Below, piece by piece: positions 16,623 to 22,644 of a DNA stretch of 22,644 nt. The stretch's first letter is position 1. Each line of letters opens with the position of its first letter. Location: NCBI GenBank assembly GCA_002422205.1, contig DITS01000026.1, forward strand, positions 216 to 22,859. Reading direction: 5' to 3'. A program made the translations under genes and the position numbers. Below the pieces are notes generated by a model that saw nothing but the letters and a program-made list of their open reading frames with translations, searched no databases and was not told the origin of the DNA. The stretch comes from Alphaproteobacteria bacterium UBA6178 (GTDB lineage Bacteria > Pseudomonadota > Alphaproteobacteria > Rickettsiales > UBA3002).

Positions 16623-16711
16623 TTAGTGCTTAAACTCGCGCCAGCTTAAACCCGCAATCCCATGGGTGGCCTCGCCCTTTTTGCCAAAGGGCAACAGGCA
16701 GGAGCGGAAAG
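16623..16711 (-). pseudogene. Decayed copy of the 3' end of the PAS_5 gene
   Basis: Read on the minus strand this encodes AFRSCLLPFGKKGEATHGIAGLSWREFKH and a stop. The intact PAS_5 gene at 17407-17847 ends KFRSCLLPFGKNGEVTHVIAGLSWREF. About 27 codons are conserved, with no start and an in-frame stop just ahead, so it is a remnant rather than a gene. Several nucleotide differences show the copy is not very recent. It lies between the two paralogous orphan genes, as if a segment had been duplicated and then mostly lost. Confidence 0.85.
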
Positions 16712-16727
16712 CTTAATCGGGGGCTAC

Positions 16728-17345
16728 TCATGCTCGGCGTTCCTTCCCCGCCGCAAGATGGATCACATGTATATTGCTTACGGTTCCCTGTAACCCAGCG
16801 CTACCTTCTAACGCGTTGCGCGGCACGGACGCATCACTCGCCTCAAGCAGTCGATGGCGATAAAGCGAACGTAATTGCTCGAATTGGGAGAGGGTGAGCC
16901 GCAGCTTGCTTTCTTCGAATGCGGGTGGCGCTTCCAACTCTAATAGTTCCTGCACCGTTTCGCTAATGCGCTCAGGCGTAAAGCGGGCATTCACGATGGA
17001 GTCGATCAAAATACTTGTCTGATTTTTATCCGTGATCATCTGGCGCACGATTTCCCGCTTGGCCGTGGAATCCCACACTCTGACTCCCTGATTAAACATG
17101 TGGCTCGCGGCCTTGGCCACTTCATTATAAAAGCAGGTCAGGCTGTGGCTGCCATCACCGTTCGATTTATAGGAGAGAGTTGTACGGGTGAAAGGGTTCA
17201 ATGTATCAACACACTCGGGTATTGTGATGGTCGCAGGTAAATGCAAGCGGCATTTGATATGAGATGTGCTGCCCTTGTCACGCGGGGCAAACAACTGGCC
17301 CAGTAGGGCATTTTCATATTCGACGGAGGGATACACATATTCCAT
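16728..17345 (-). CDS. Orphan protein, single copy of the domain duplicated in the neighbouring gene
   Basis: 205 residues from the ATG at 17345 (MEYVYPSVEYENALL), which has AGGA 10 nt upstream; a GTG at 17372 would add nine residues. No known family recognised. The N-terminal part (HIKCRLHLPATITIPECVDTL) matches the MCRLHIKTTLPDNKII region of the neighbouring 390-residue protein, and LRLTLSQFEQLRSLYRHRL matches its YIALTQEQFVTVTNVWCKHL, so the two genes are distant paralogues. The middle carries a helical ERISETVQELLELEAPPAFEE segment. It is predicted soluble, without signal peptide. Codon use is less AT-rich than in the 390-residue neighbour. It may be co-transcribed with the PAS_5 gene 61 bp upstream. 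Confidence 0.7.
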   Translation of the reverse strand: MEYVYPSVEYENALLGQLFAPRDKGSTSHIKCRLHLPATITIPECVDTLNPFTRTTLSYKSNGDGSHSLTCFYNEVAKAASHMFNQGVRVWDSTAKREIVRQMITDKNQTSILIDSIVNARFTPERISETVQELLELEAPPAFEESKLRLTLSQFEQLRSLYRHRLLEASDASVPRNALEGSAGLQGTVSNIHVIHLAAGKERRA

Positions 17346-17406
17346 GCCGGGTATCCTAACAAAGAAATCCACGCTATGTGTTAAGATTCAATGAAATATA
17401 GGGAGG

Positions 17407-17847
17407 TTAAAACTCGCGCCAGCTGAGGCCTGCGATGACGTGAGTAACTTCGCCGTTTTTGCCAAAGGGCAACAGGCAGGAGCGGAATTTGACGACTTTA
17501 TTGCGCTCGCTGATAAATTGGCCGGAATCATAAACAGGGGCCGGATTGGTGATGATTTCGTCGATACGCTTAATAATGGCCGCACCTTTGATCATTTTTT
17601 GTTTGGATTTCAGCGACACGCCGGTGAGGTCTTCATTATAAAGCTCCTTCACCCGATCACCCACGCGGTAAAACACGAAGCTTTTGGTCTGTTCATTGGT
17701 TTTATTGACCGAAAATAGCACGCAATTGCCCCACATATCCTCAATCGTGGAGACATTAAACTGCTGAAAAGGGGGCATAACCTCATCTTTTCGCAGCAGC
17801 TCCCAATAGCGGGTGAGGCGATCGCTGAGGCGTTGTTGTTCGGACAT
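17407..17847 (-). CDS. PAS_5-family (single PAS-like domain) protein
   Basis: 146 residues from the ATG at 17847 (MSEQQRLSDRLTRYWELLRK), with AGGA about 9 nt upstream. This size and the pattern RYWELLRKDEVMPPFQQFNVSTIEDMWGNCVLF, then YNEDLTGVSLKSKQK and a C-terminal CLLPFGKNGEVTHVIAGLSW, fit the PAS_5 family common in alphaproteobacteria: a lone PAS-like sensory domain with no attached output. Its ligand and partner are unknown. A good sigma-70-like promoter lies upstream, with a palindrome over its -35 region. A decayed copy of its last 27 codons lies about 0.8 kb downstream. Confidence 0.85.
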   Translation of the reverse strand: MSEQQRLSDRLTRYWELLRKDEVMPPFQQFNVSTIEDMWGNCVLFSVNKTNEQTKSFVFYRVGDRVKELYNEDLTGVSLKSKQKMIKGAAIIKRIDEIITNPAPVYDSGQFISERNKVVKFRSCLLPFGKNGEVTHVIAGLSWREF

Positions 17848-17878
17848 GAAAGATTCCTGAAAAATAGAATGTGCCGCT

Positions 17879-17907
17879 ATTATACCGTAAACAGGCCAGA
17901 AACCCAA
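17879..17907 (-). promoter_or_regulatory. Sigma-70-type promoter of the PAS_5 gene with overlapping palindrome
   Basis: On the minus strand, TTGGGT (17902-17907) and a perfect TATAAT (17879-17884) are separated by exactly 17 bp, and the TATAAT lies about 31 bp before the start codon. The palindrome CCCAAT-cattt-ATTGGG (17903-17919) overlaps the -35 box and could be an operator; that function is inferred. Confidence 0.65.
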
Positions 17908-18239
17908 TCATTTATTGGGATGATTTAGGAGTACGCTGCGCAAAACGACAAGTCCCTTCTTCTAGTAAAGCAACCTATCAGTGTATTATTACGGGAATAA
18001 AATCGACTATAGATTGCATTTCCGGCGGGGTGTATGCACCCTCAATCCATGGTTATTTTAATTGCTCCCTTGCTGATTTTTCTCAGCCCGCTGATGCTGC
18101 TGTTGCATTTGCTGCTGGGTTGCATCCCGCGCATCCGAGCGAAATAAAAATCTCTTGCGGTGAGAATGCGAATTTTCATTGTCACGGGCGGGCCAAACCC
18201 GTTATGGTGGGCTCCCAAAAACAAGCAAACAAGCGGTTT
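17908..18239. other. 332-bp gap between the PAS_5 gene and ileS
   Basis: This should hold the ileS promoter and leader. The ileS reading frame stays open back to 17871 but the extra codons show no similarity to IleRS. I see no clear -35/-10 pair, no tRNA and no T-box-like structure. A 37-codon hydrophobic open frame (18034-18147) is present but unsupported. Confidence 0.5.
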
Positions 18240-21200
18240 ATGAACCAGTCATACTATCCCGATGCCCCGTCCAGCCCCGAATTTGCCGCATTGGAGCAAT
18301 CCGTGCTGGCGGTGTGGCAGGCGCAGCAGACCTTTGAGCAATCGGTTAAAAACCGCCCATCGACCGAAAATGGCGCGAAGAATGAATATGTGTTTTATGA
18401 CGGCCCGCCCTTTGCCAATGGCCTGCCGCATTACGGCCATTTGCTGACGGGCTATGTGAAGGATGTGTTTGCACGCTATCACACCATGAAGGGCAAGCGC
18501 GTGGAGCGCCGCTTCGGGTGGGACTGCCACGGCCTGCCCGCCGAAATGGGTGCGGAAAAAGAGCTGGGCATTTCAGGCCGTCAGGCCATTCAGAATTTTG
18601 GCATCAGCAATTTTAATGAGCATTGCCGCACGAGCGTGATGAAATATGCCGGTGAGTGGGAAGCCTATGTCAACCGCCAAGCGCGCTGGGTGGATTTTGG
18701 CAACGACTATAAAACCATGAACCGCGACTATATGGAATCGGTGCTATGGGCGTTCAAGCAGCTGTTTGACAAGGGCTTGGTCTATGAGTCCTACCGCGTG
18801 ATGCCCTATAGCTGGGCGGCGGAAACGCCTTTGTCGAATTTTGAGACGAAGCTGGATAATAGCTATCGGAATCGGACGGATAAAGCGGTGACGGTGAAGT
18901 TTAAGCTGAAGGACATTCCGGAGAAAATAAAGAAGTCGCAACCTCAAATAAATAATTGCTATTTGTTGGCATGGACGACGACGCCATGGACATTGCCAAG
19001 CAATCTAGCTCTGGCGGTGAGTAAAAAGCTCAATTACGATTTTGCTGTTGACGGAGATAGTGCATATGTAATTGGAATCGAAAGCTACGGCGATTATAAA
19101 AGCTTCTTCGATAATTTTCCAATCCCTCCACAATGCGTTGAACCGGTGTATGAAATTACAGGTGATGACTTCATCGGACTCACCTACGAACCACTCTTCC
19201 CTTATTTCAAAGACCATCCTAATGCCTTCCGCATTCTCGATGGGTCGGACTTTATCGAAGAAGGCTCCGGCACGGGCGTGGTGCATATGGCGCCTGGCTT
19301 TGGTGAGGATGACCAGCGCGTCTGCAAAGCCAATGGCATTGACGTGGTCGTGCCGGTGGATGAGCAGGGCAAATATACCGATGAGATTTTTGATATTCCT
19401 TTTCACTCCCCCCATGCGGGGGAGTCCAAGAGCGCGATAGCGCGATTGGGTGGGGGGAAGACTGAGTTTGCGACATCCAAAGCGCAGGAGATGCGAAAAA
19501 ATCCCACCGATGCCGAAAAGAAAATGTGGGAAATGCTGAGCAGGGAGCAGCTTGGCGTAAAGTTCCGCCGTCAGCAACCGATGGAAAATTATATTGTTGA
19601 TTTTTACAGTGCCGAGAAGCGTCTCGTTATCGAGGTGGATGGTGGTCAACATGCAGAAAGCCCCGCTGATGCCAATCGTACAGCTTGGCTGGAATCACAA
19701 GGCTTGCGGGTGCTGCGTTTTTGGAACCATGAGGTGCTTGAGAATGCCGAAGGTGTGTATGCAAGCATCAAGGACGCTCTTTTGCCCCCCACCAAATCGC
19801 AAGGCGATTTGGCTCCCCCGCAAGGGGGGAGCGTTCTGTCGCTACGCGGCCTGAACGTGATCGCCGATACGCGCAAAGGAGCGGATGAGCCTTATAGCGA
19901 TGACCAGCTTGCCAAATACGGGCTGGCGAATTTACGGATTATCGCGTGGCTGAAAGCCAATGACAAGCTGGTGAAGCAGGACGACTACAACCACAACTAC
20001 CCGCATTGCTGGCGCACCGATACGCCGATTATTTATCGCGCGATGTCGAGCTGGTATGTGGCGGTGACGAAATTCCGTGATCGCGCGGTGGAGCTGAACC
20101 GCAACATCAATTGGATTCCCTCGCATATCCGCGACGGGCAGATGGAGCATATGCTCTCCACCGCGCCGGACTGGTCAATTTCACGCAATCGTTTTTGGGG
20201 CACGCCGATTCCGATCTGGCGTACTGAGAGCGGCAAAACAAAAGCCTTTGGATCGATTGCCGAGCTGGAGGCATTCTTCGGCACGAAGGTGGATGATTTG
20301 CACCGCCCCTATATTGACGAGCTGACCAAAAGCGAAGATGGCGAGACATGGCGGCGCGTCACTGATGTGTTTGACTGCTGGTTTGAGTCCGGCTCGATGC
20401 CGTTTGCGCAGGTGCATTATCCGTTTGAAAATAAGGACTGGTTCGAGACGCATTTCCCAGCCGATTTCATCACCGAATATGTCGGCCAAACGCGCGGCTG
20501 GTTCAACACGCTGATTATGCTGTCGACGGCTTTGTTTGACAAAGAGCCGTTCAAAAACTGCATTTGTCATGGTGTGGTGATTGATGAAGAGACAGGGCTA
20601 AAATACTCAAAGCGCCTGAAAAATTACAAAGACCCGATGGAGGTGTTTGATAAATTCGGTGCCGATGCACTGCGCTGGCTGATGATGTCATCGCCTGTGA
20701 TGCGTGGTGCGGATTTGGGTATCGACCCTGAGGGCAAATTTATCCATGACGCGATTCGGCTCTATATCAAACCGATCTGGAACGCCTATTATTTCTTCAC
20801 GCTCTATGCCAATGCGGATGGGGTGAAGGCGAAGTTTTTGCTCTGTCATCCTGAACGCAGTGAAGGACCTCCTGCCGCGGGAGATGCTTCGCGTAGTGCT
20901 CAGCATGACGATGCGAATTTAAGCCTGATGGATCGCTATATCCTCGCCAAATGCGCGGGCGCGGTGACACAGATCGAGCAGGCGTTGGATGCGTATGACT
21001 CGCCCGCTGCCTGTCAGGCGGTGACGGAGTTTGTTGAGGTGCTGAACAATTGGTATATCCGCCGCAACAAAGATCGCTTCTGGGGCGATGCGCAAAGCCC
21101 TGATAAACAGGCGGCGTATGATACGCTCTACACCGTGTTGCATATTCTCAGCCGTGCCGTTGCGCCGCTGCTGCCGATGGTGTCGGAGGCAGTGTTTGGC

Positions 21201-22097
21201 GGATTGCAGGGCCGTCATCCTGAGCAAAGCGAAGGACCTCGTGCCGCGGGAGATGCTTCGCGTAGTGCTCAGCATGACGAAAATATCTCCGTGCATCTGG
21301 CCGACTGGCCGGATATGTCGGGCGTTGCTGCTGATGCAGAGCTGGTGGCAACGATGGATTTCATCCAAAGCGTGTGCAACACGGCCTTATCCATTCGCAA
21401 TGCTAATAATATCCGTGTGCGTCAGCCATTGGCGGATATGAAAATCATCGCCAGCCCGCAACGGCTGAAGGCAATGCTCGACAGTGATTATTCCGGTGAA
21501 TACAGAGCAATCATTCGTGATGAGGTGAATATCAAAGGGCTGGTGACATTTGATGCGGATGAAGCGGCGCTCAAAGCCAGCGCCGATTACAAGCTCAAAC
21601 TCAACCCGCCCGTGCTTGGCAAACGGTTGCCGGAGAAAATGAAGCAGCTGATTCCTGCATCTAAAAAGGGCGAGTGGGAGCTCAAAGACGGCCAGCTGTT
21701 TATTTGCGGCGAAGCGTTGCTGCAAGAGGAATATGAGCTGAATCTGGAACCGAAAGCAGGCATCAAGGGCGCGGCGGCACTGTCGAGCAATGATGCGCTG
21801 GTGGTGCTTGATCTGACGATCACGCCCGAGCTTGAGGCCGAAGGGCTCGCGCGTGATTTGGTGCGGATGATTCAGCAAGCGCGCAAAGATGCGGGGCTGC
21901 ATGTGTCGGATCGGATTAATCTGCGGCTTGATATGCCCGATGCGCAAGGCGCAGCGGTGGAAGCGCATAAGGAGTATATTGCGCAGCAGGTGCTGGCGGT
22001 CTCTTTGGTGCGTGACAATGCCAAGGCCGCGAAACACCATAGTGAACAACAGCTGGATGGGCAGTCGATTGTGATTGGATTTGAGGTGGCAGCATGA
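18240..22097 (+). CDS. ileS: Isoleucyl-tRNA synthetase, type 2, carrying three in-frame insertions
   Basis: 1285 residues from the ATG at 18240 (MNQSYYPDAPSSPEFAALEQ); type 2 enzymes usually have about 1050-1100. IleRS charges tRNA(Ile) with isoleucine and hydrolyses misacylated Val-tRNA(Ile). The signature 1 motif PPFANGLPHYGH (HYGH at 64-67) marks the eukaryotic-like type 2 group. The editing domain is recognisable by LAWTTTPWTLPSN and GTGVVHMAPGFGEDD. The second signature reads KYSKR (788-792) instead of KMSKR. The anticodon-binding region begins near LSLMDRYILAK. Three foreign segments interrupt it: residues ~389-531 (DUF559 element) in the editing domain, and two HPERSEG-type peptides at ~869-890 and ~992-1013. 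All are in frame with no stop, so the gene is presumably functional. Its stop overlaps the gpsA start (ATGA). Confidence 0.96.
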   Translation: MNQSYYPDAPSSPEFAALEQSVLAVWQAQQTFEQSVKNRPSTENGAKNEYVFYDGPPFANGLPHYGHLLTGYVKDVFARYHTMKGKRVERRFGWDCHGLPAEMGAEKELGISGRQAIQNFGISNFNEHCRTSVMKYAGEWEAYVNRQARWVDFGNDYKTMNRDYMESVLWAFKQLFDKGLVYESYRVMPYSWAAETPLSNFETKLDNSYRNRTDKAVTVKFKLKDIPEKIKKSQPQINNCYLLAWTTTPWTLPSNLALAVSKKLNYDFAVDGDSAYVIGIESYGDYKSFFDNFPIPPQCVEPVYEITGDDFIGLTYEPLFPYFKDHPNAFRILDGSDFIEEGSGTGVVHMAPGFGEDDQRVCKANGIDVVVPVDEQGKYTDEIFDIPFHSPHAGESKSAIARLGGGKTEFATSKAQEMRKNPTDAEKKMWEMLSREQLGVKFRRQQPMENYIVDFYSAEKRLVIEVDGGQHAESPADANRTAWLESQGLRVLRFWNHEVLENAEGVYASIKDALLPPTKSQGDLAPPQGGSVLSLRGLNVIADTRKGADEPYSDDQLAKYGLANLRIIAWLKANDKLVKQDDYNHNYPHCWRTDTPIIYRAMSSWYVAVTKFRDRAVELNRNINWIPSHIRDGQMEHMLSTAPDWSISRNRFWGTPIPIWRTESGKTKAFGSIAELEAFFGTKVDDLHRPYIDELTKSEDGETWRRVTDVFDCWFESGSMPFAQVHYPFENKDWFETHFPADFITEYVGQTRGWFNTLIMLSTALFDKEPFKNCICHGVVIDEETGLKYSKRLKNYKDPMEVFDKFGADALRWLMMSSPVMRGADLGIDPEGKFIHDAIRLYIKPIWNAYYFFTLYANADGVKAKFLLCHPERSEGPPAAGDASRSAQHDDANLSLMDRYILAKCAGAVTQIEQALDAYDSPAACQAVTEFVEVLNNWYIRRNKDRFWGDAQSPDKQAAYDTLYTVLHILSRAVAPLLPMVSEAVFGGLQGRHPEQSEGPRAAGDASRSAQHDENISVHLADWPDMSGVAADAELVATMDFIQSVCNTALSIRNANNIRVRQPLADMKIIASPQRLKAMLDSDYSGEYRAIIRDEVNIKGLVTFDADEAALKASADYKLKLNPPVLGKRLPEKMKQLIPASKKGEWELKDGQLFICGEALLQEEYELNLEPKAGIKGAAALSSNDALVVLDLTITPELEAEGLARDLVRMIQQARKDAGLHVSDRINLRLDMPDAQGAAVEAHKEYIAQQVLAVSLVRDNAKAAKHHSEQQLDGQSIVIGFEVAA
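19405..19457 (+). repeat. Left terminal inverted repeat of the DUF559 element
   Basis: Outer hairpin 19405-19425 (stem ACTCCCCC / GGGGGAGT, 5-nt loop), then an imperfect inner hairpin between CCAA and TTGG (19426-19449) with a GCGC core, then TGGGGGG. The reverse complement of the right end has the same order of parts and the same C6/G5 asymmetry. Confidence 0.85.
19785..19832 (-). repeat. Right terminal inverted repeat of the DUF559 element
   Basis: CCCCCCA, then a perfect inner hairpin CCAAATCGC-aag-GCGATTTGG (19792-19812), then an outer hairpin GCTCCCCC / GGGGGAGC (19812-19832). It mirrors the left end. The outer hairpin sequence differs from the left one at the terminal pair (G-C for A-T) and in the loop. 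Confidence 0.85.
20845..20909 (+). repeat. 65-bp palindromic element in ileS, copy 1 (HPERSEG type)
   Basis: Begins GTCATCCTGAACG and ends TGCTCAGCATGAC; the ends are inverted repeats and the centre contains CCGCGG. In the ileS frame it encodes CHPERSEGPPAAGDASRSAQHD (~869-890), placed between the catalytic core and the anticodon-binding domain. The sequence type is a widespread intergenic palindrome. Confidence 0.9.
21214..21278 (+). repeat. 65-bp palindromic element in ileS, copy 2 (HPERSEG type)
   Basis: Same length, orientation and reading frame as copy 1, differing at five positions. It encodes RHPEQSEGPRAAGDASRSAQHD (~992-1013), located before the ENISVHLADWPD segment of the anticodon-binding region. 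Confidence 0.9.
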
Positions 22098-22644
22098 GTG
22101 ATGCAGCGCATTTCGCCGTGATCGGCGCAGGCGGCTGGGGCACGGCGCTGGCCATTGTCACCAACCGCAGCGGCAGCAAGGTAACATTATGGACGCGCAA
22201 TGAAAATATTGTGAGCGTAATCGAAGATAAGCGCGTGAATGAAACTTATTTGCCCGATGTCTTTATCGACCCTGATATAGAAGTGACGACGGATTTGCGG
22301 CAGGTGTGCAGGCTGGCAGATTATGTAGTGCTCAGCGTGCCGTCGCAGCATATACGCCCTGTGTGTATTTCGCTATCCGACCAGCTGCCCAGCGGCGTGC
22401 CGGTGATTGTGGCATCCAAAGGCATTGAACGCGGCAGCCTGTCGCTGATGAGCGAAGTGGTGAGCAGCATTTTGCCGAGCAATCCGGTGATGGTGCTATC
22501 AGGCCCCAATTTTGCGCATGAGGTGGCGATTGGGCTGCCCTCCGCCACGGTGATTGCGGGCAAAAGCCGCACGCTCAGCGAAAAAGTGATTTACGCCATG
22601 GGCGGGAAATTTTTCCGCCCCTATTACACCGATGATGTGGTGGG
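22094..22644 (+). CDS. gpsA: Glycerol-3-phosphate dehydrogenase [NAD(P)+], N-terminal part
   Basis: Partial gene cut by the right edge; about 183 residues are present. It starts MSDAAHFAVIGAGGWGTALA, where GAGGWGTALA is the dinucleotide-binding motif of GpsA. Further family marks are LWTRNE, NETYLPDV, the LADYVVLSVPSQHIRPV segment, VIVASKGIERGSL containing the catalytic-region Lys, and LSGPNFAHEVAIGLPSATVIA. The enzyme reduces dihydroxyacetone phosphate to sn-glycerol 3-phosphate for phospholipid synthesis. Its ATG overlaps the ileS stop (ATGA), indicating one transcript and translational coupling. In many alphaproteobacteria gpsA follows tsaD instead. Confidence 0.97.
   Translation, partial: MSDAAHFAVIGAGGWGTALAIVTNRSGSKVTLWTRNENIVSVIEDKRVNETYLPDVFIDPDIEVTTDLRQVCRLADYVVLSVPSQHIRPVCISLSDQLPSGVPVIVASKGIERGSLSLMSEVVSSILPSNPVMVLSGPNFAHEVAIGLPSATVIAGKSRTLSEKVIYAMGGKFFRPYYTDDVV

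Larger units (their letters stand above)
19405..19832 (+). mobile_element. DUF559 element with hairpin terminal inverted repeats, inserted in frame in ileS
   Basis: A 428-bp unit bounded by inverted copies of a two-hairpin repeat. Its centre (about 19491-19785) encodes a full DUF559 domain, from MRKNPTDAEKKMWEML through LGVKFRRQQPMENYIVDFY, LVIEVDGGQHAE and GLRVLRFWNHEVLENAEGV. DUF559 belongs to the PD-(D/E)XK/Vsr-like nuclease superfamily; the expected acidic residues Asp454, Glu465 and Asp467 (ileS numbering) are present. An ATG at 19491 directly follows CAGGAG, so separate translation is conceivable but the spacing is poor. There is no stop before the right repeat, so the domain is translated as part of IleRS. 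There are no intein motifs (no Cys/Ser at the left junction, no His-Asn at the right), so splicing is not expected. Confidence 0.85.

Noticed and set aside
18034..18147. 37-codon hydrophobic open frame upstream of ileS (MHPQSMVILIAPLL...), a possible small membrane peptide.
   Set aside because: No convincing ribosome-binding site, no known family, and it may be chance in a leader region; the length is too small to judge alone.
17871..18239. An N-terminally extended IleRS starting at 17871.
   Set aside because: The extra 123 codons show no similarity to IleRS, and lie across the promoter of the divergent PAS_5 gene; MNQSYYPDAPSSPEFAALEQ is a normal family start.
17908..18239. A T-box-like leader for ileS.
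   Set aside because: I could not find the conserved T-box bulge sequence or a terminator/antiterminator pair, and T-boxes are not expected in alphaproteobacteria.
19404..19835. The insert in ileS as an intein.
   Set aside because: No Cys/Ser/Thr at the first residue with block A features, and no terminal His-Asn followed by Cys/Ser/Thr; the ends are DNA hairpins shared with each other, not splicing motifs.

Overview
The window comes from a bacterial chromosome of roughly 55% GC, most likely an alphaproteobacterium. Evidence for this is the hemC-hemD-mitofilin-hemY cluster next to a divergent tsaD, a PAS_5-type regulator, a eukaryotic-like (type 2, HYGH) isoleucyl-tRNA synthetase, and an abundance of short palindromic repeats, two of them inside coding sequence, as is known from Rickettsiales. 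I cannot place it below class level from sequence alone; a Rickettsiales-like or other host-associated lineage is possible but unproven.

Layout. 1-3997: the 3' end of gatB, a palindrome cluster, a DMT-family transporter, an orphan gene, a secreted TPR protein and a divergent SDR-like protein. 4011-9650: a lipoprotein, then the leftward haem block hemC-hemD-mitofilin-hemY, divergent from tsaD. 9651-14150: a repeat cluster, a ModA-like binding protein, a HupE-like membrane protein, and a zinc ABC transporter (znuA left, znuC-znuB right) interrupted and flanked by repeats. 14151-17847: metC, then a lower-GC block with two paralogous orphan proteins, a decayed copy of a PAS_5 gene tail, and the intact PAS_5 gene. 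18240-22644: ileS overlapping the 5' part of gpsA.

The most unusual object is ileS. It encodes about 1285 residues, some 200 more than expected, because three repeat-derived segments are inserted in frame. One is a ~428-bp element whose ends are inverted copies of a double-hairpin repeat and whose centre encodes a complete DUF559 (Vsr-like) nuclease-type domain with its acidic residues intact. The other two are 65-bp palindromes encoding HPERSEG-type peptides. The DUF559 unit looks like a minimal mobile element that inserted into a loop of the editing domain of an essential gene without breaking the frame.

Gene packing is also notable. Three convergent pairs overlap by exactly 4 nt through a shared palindrome of stop codons, znuA and znuC share bases of their start codons on opposite strands, and the remaining larger gaps are mostly filled with palindromic repeats.
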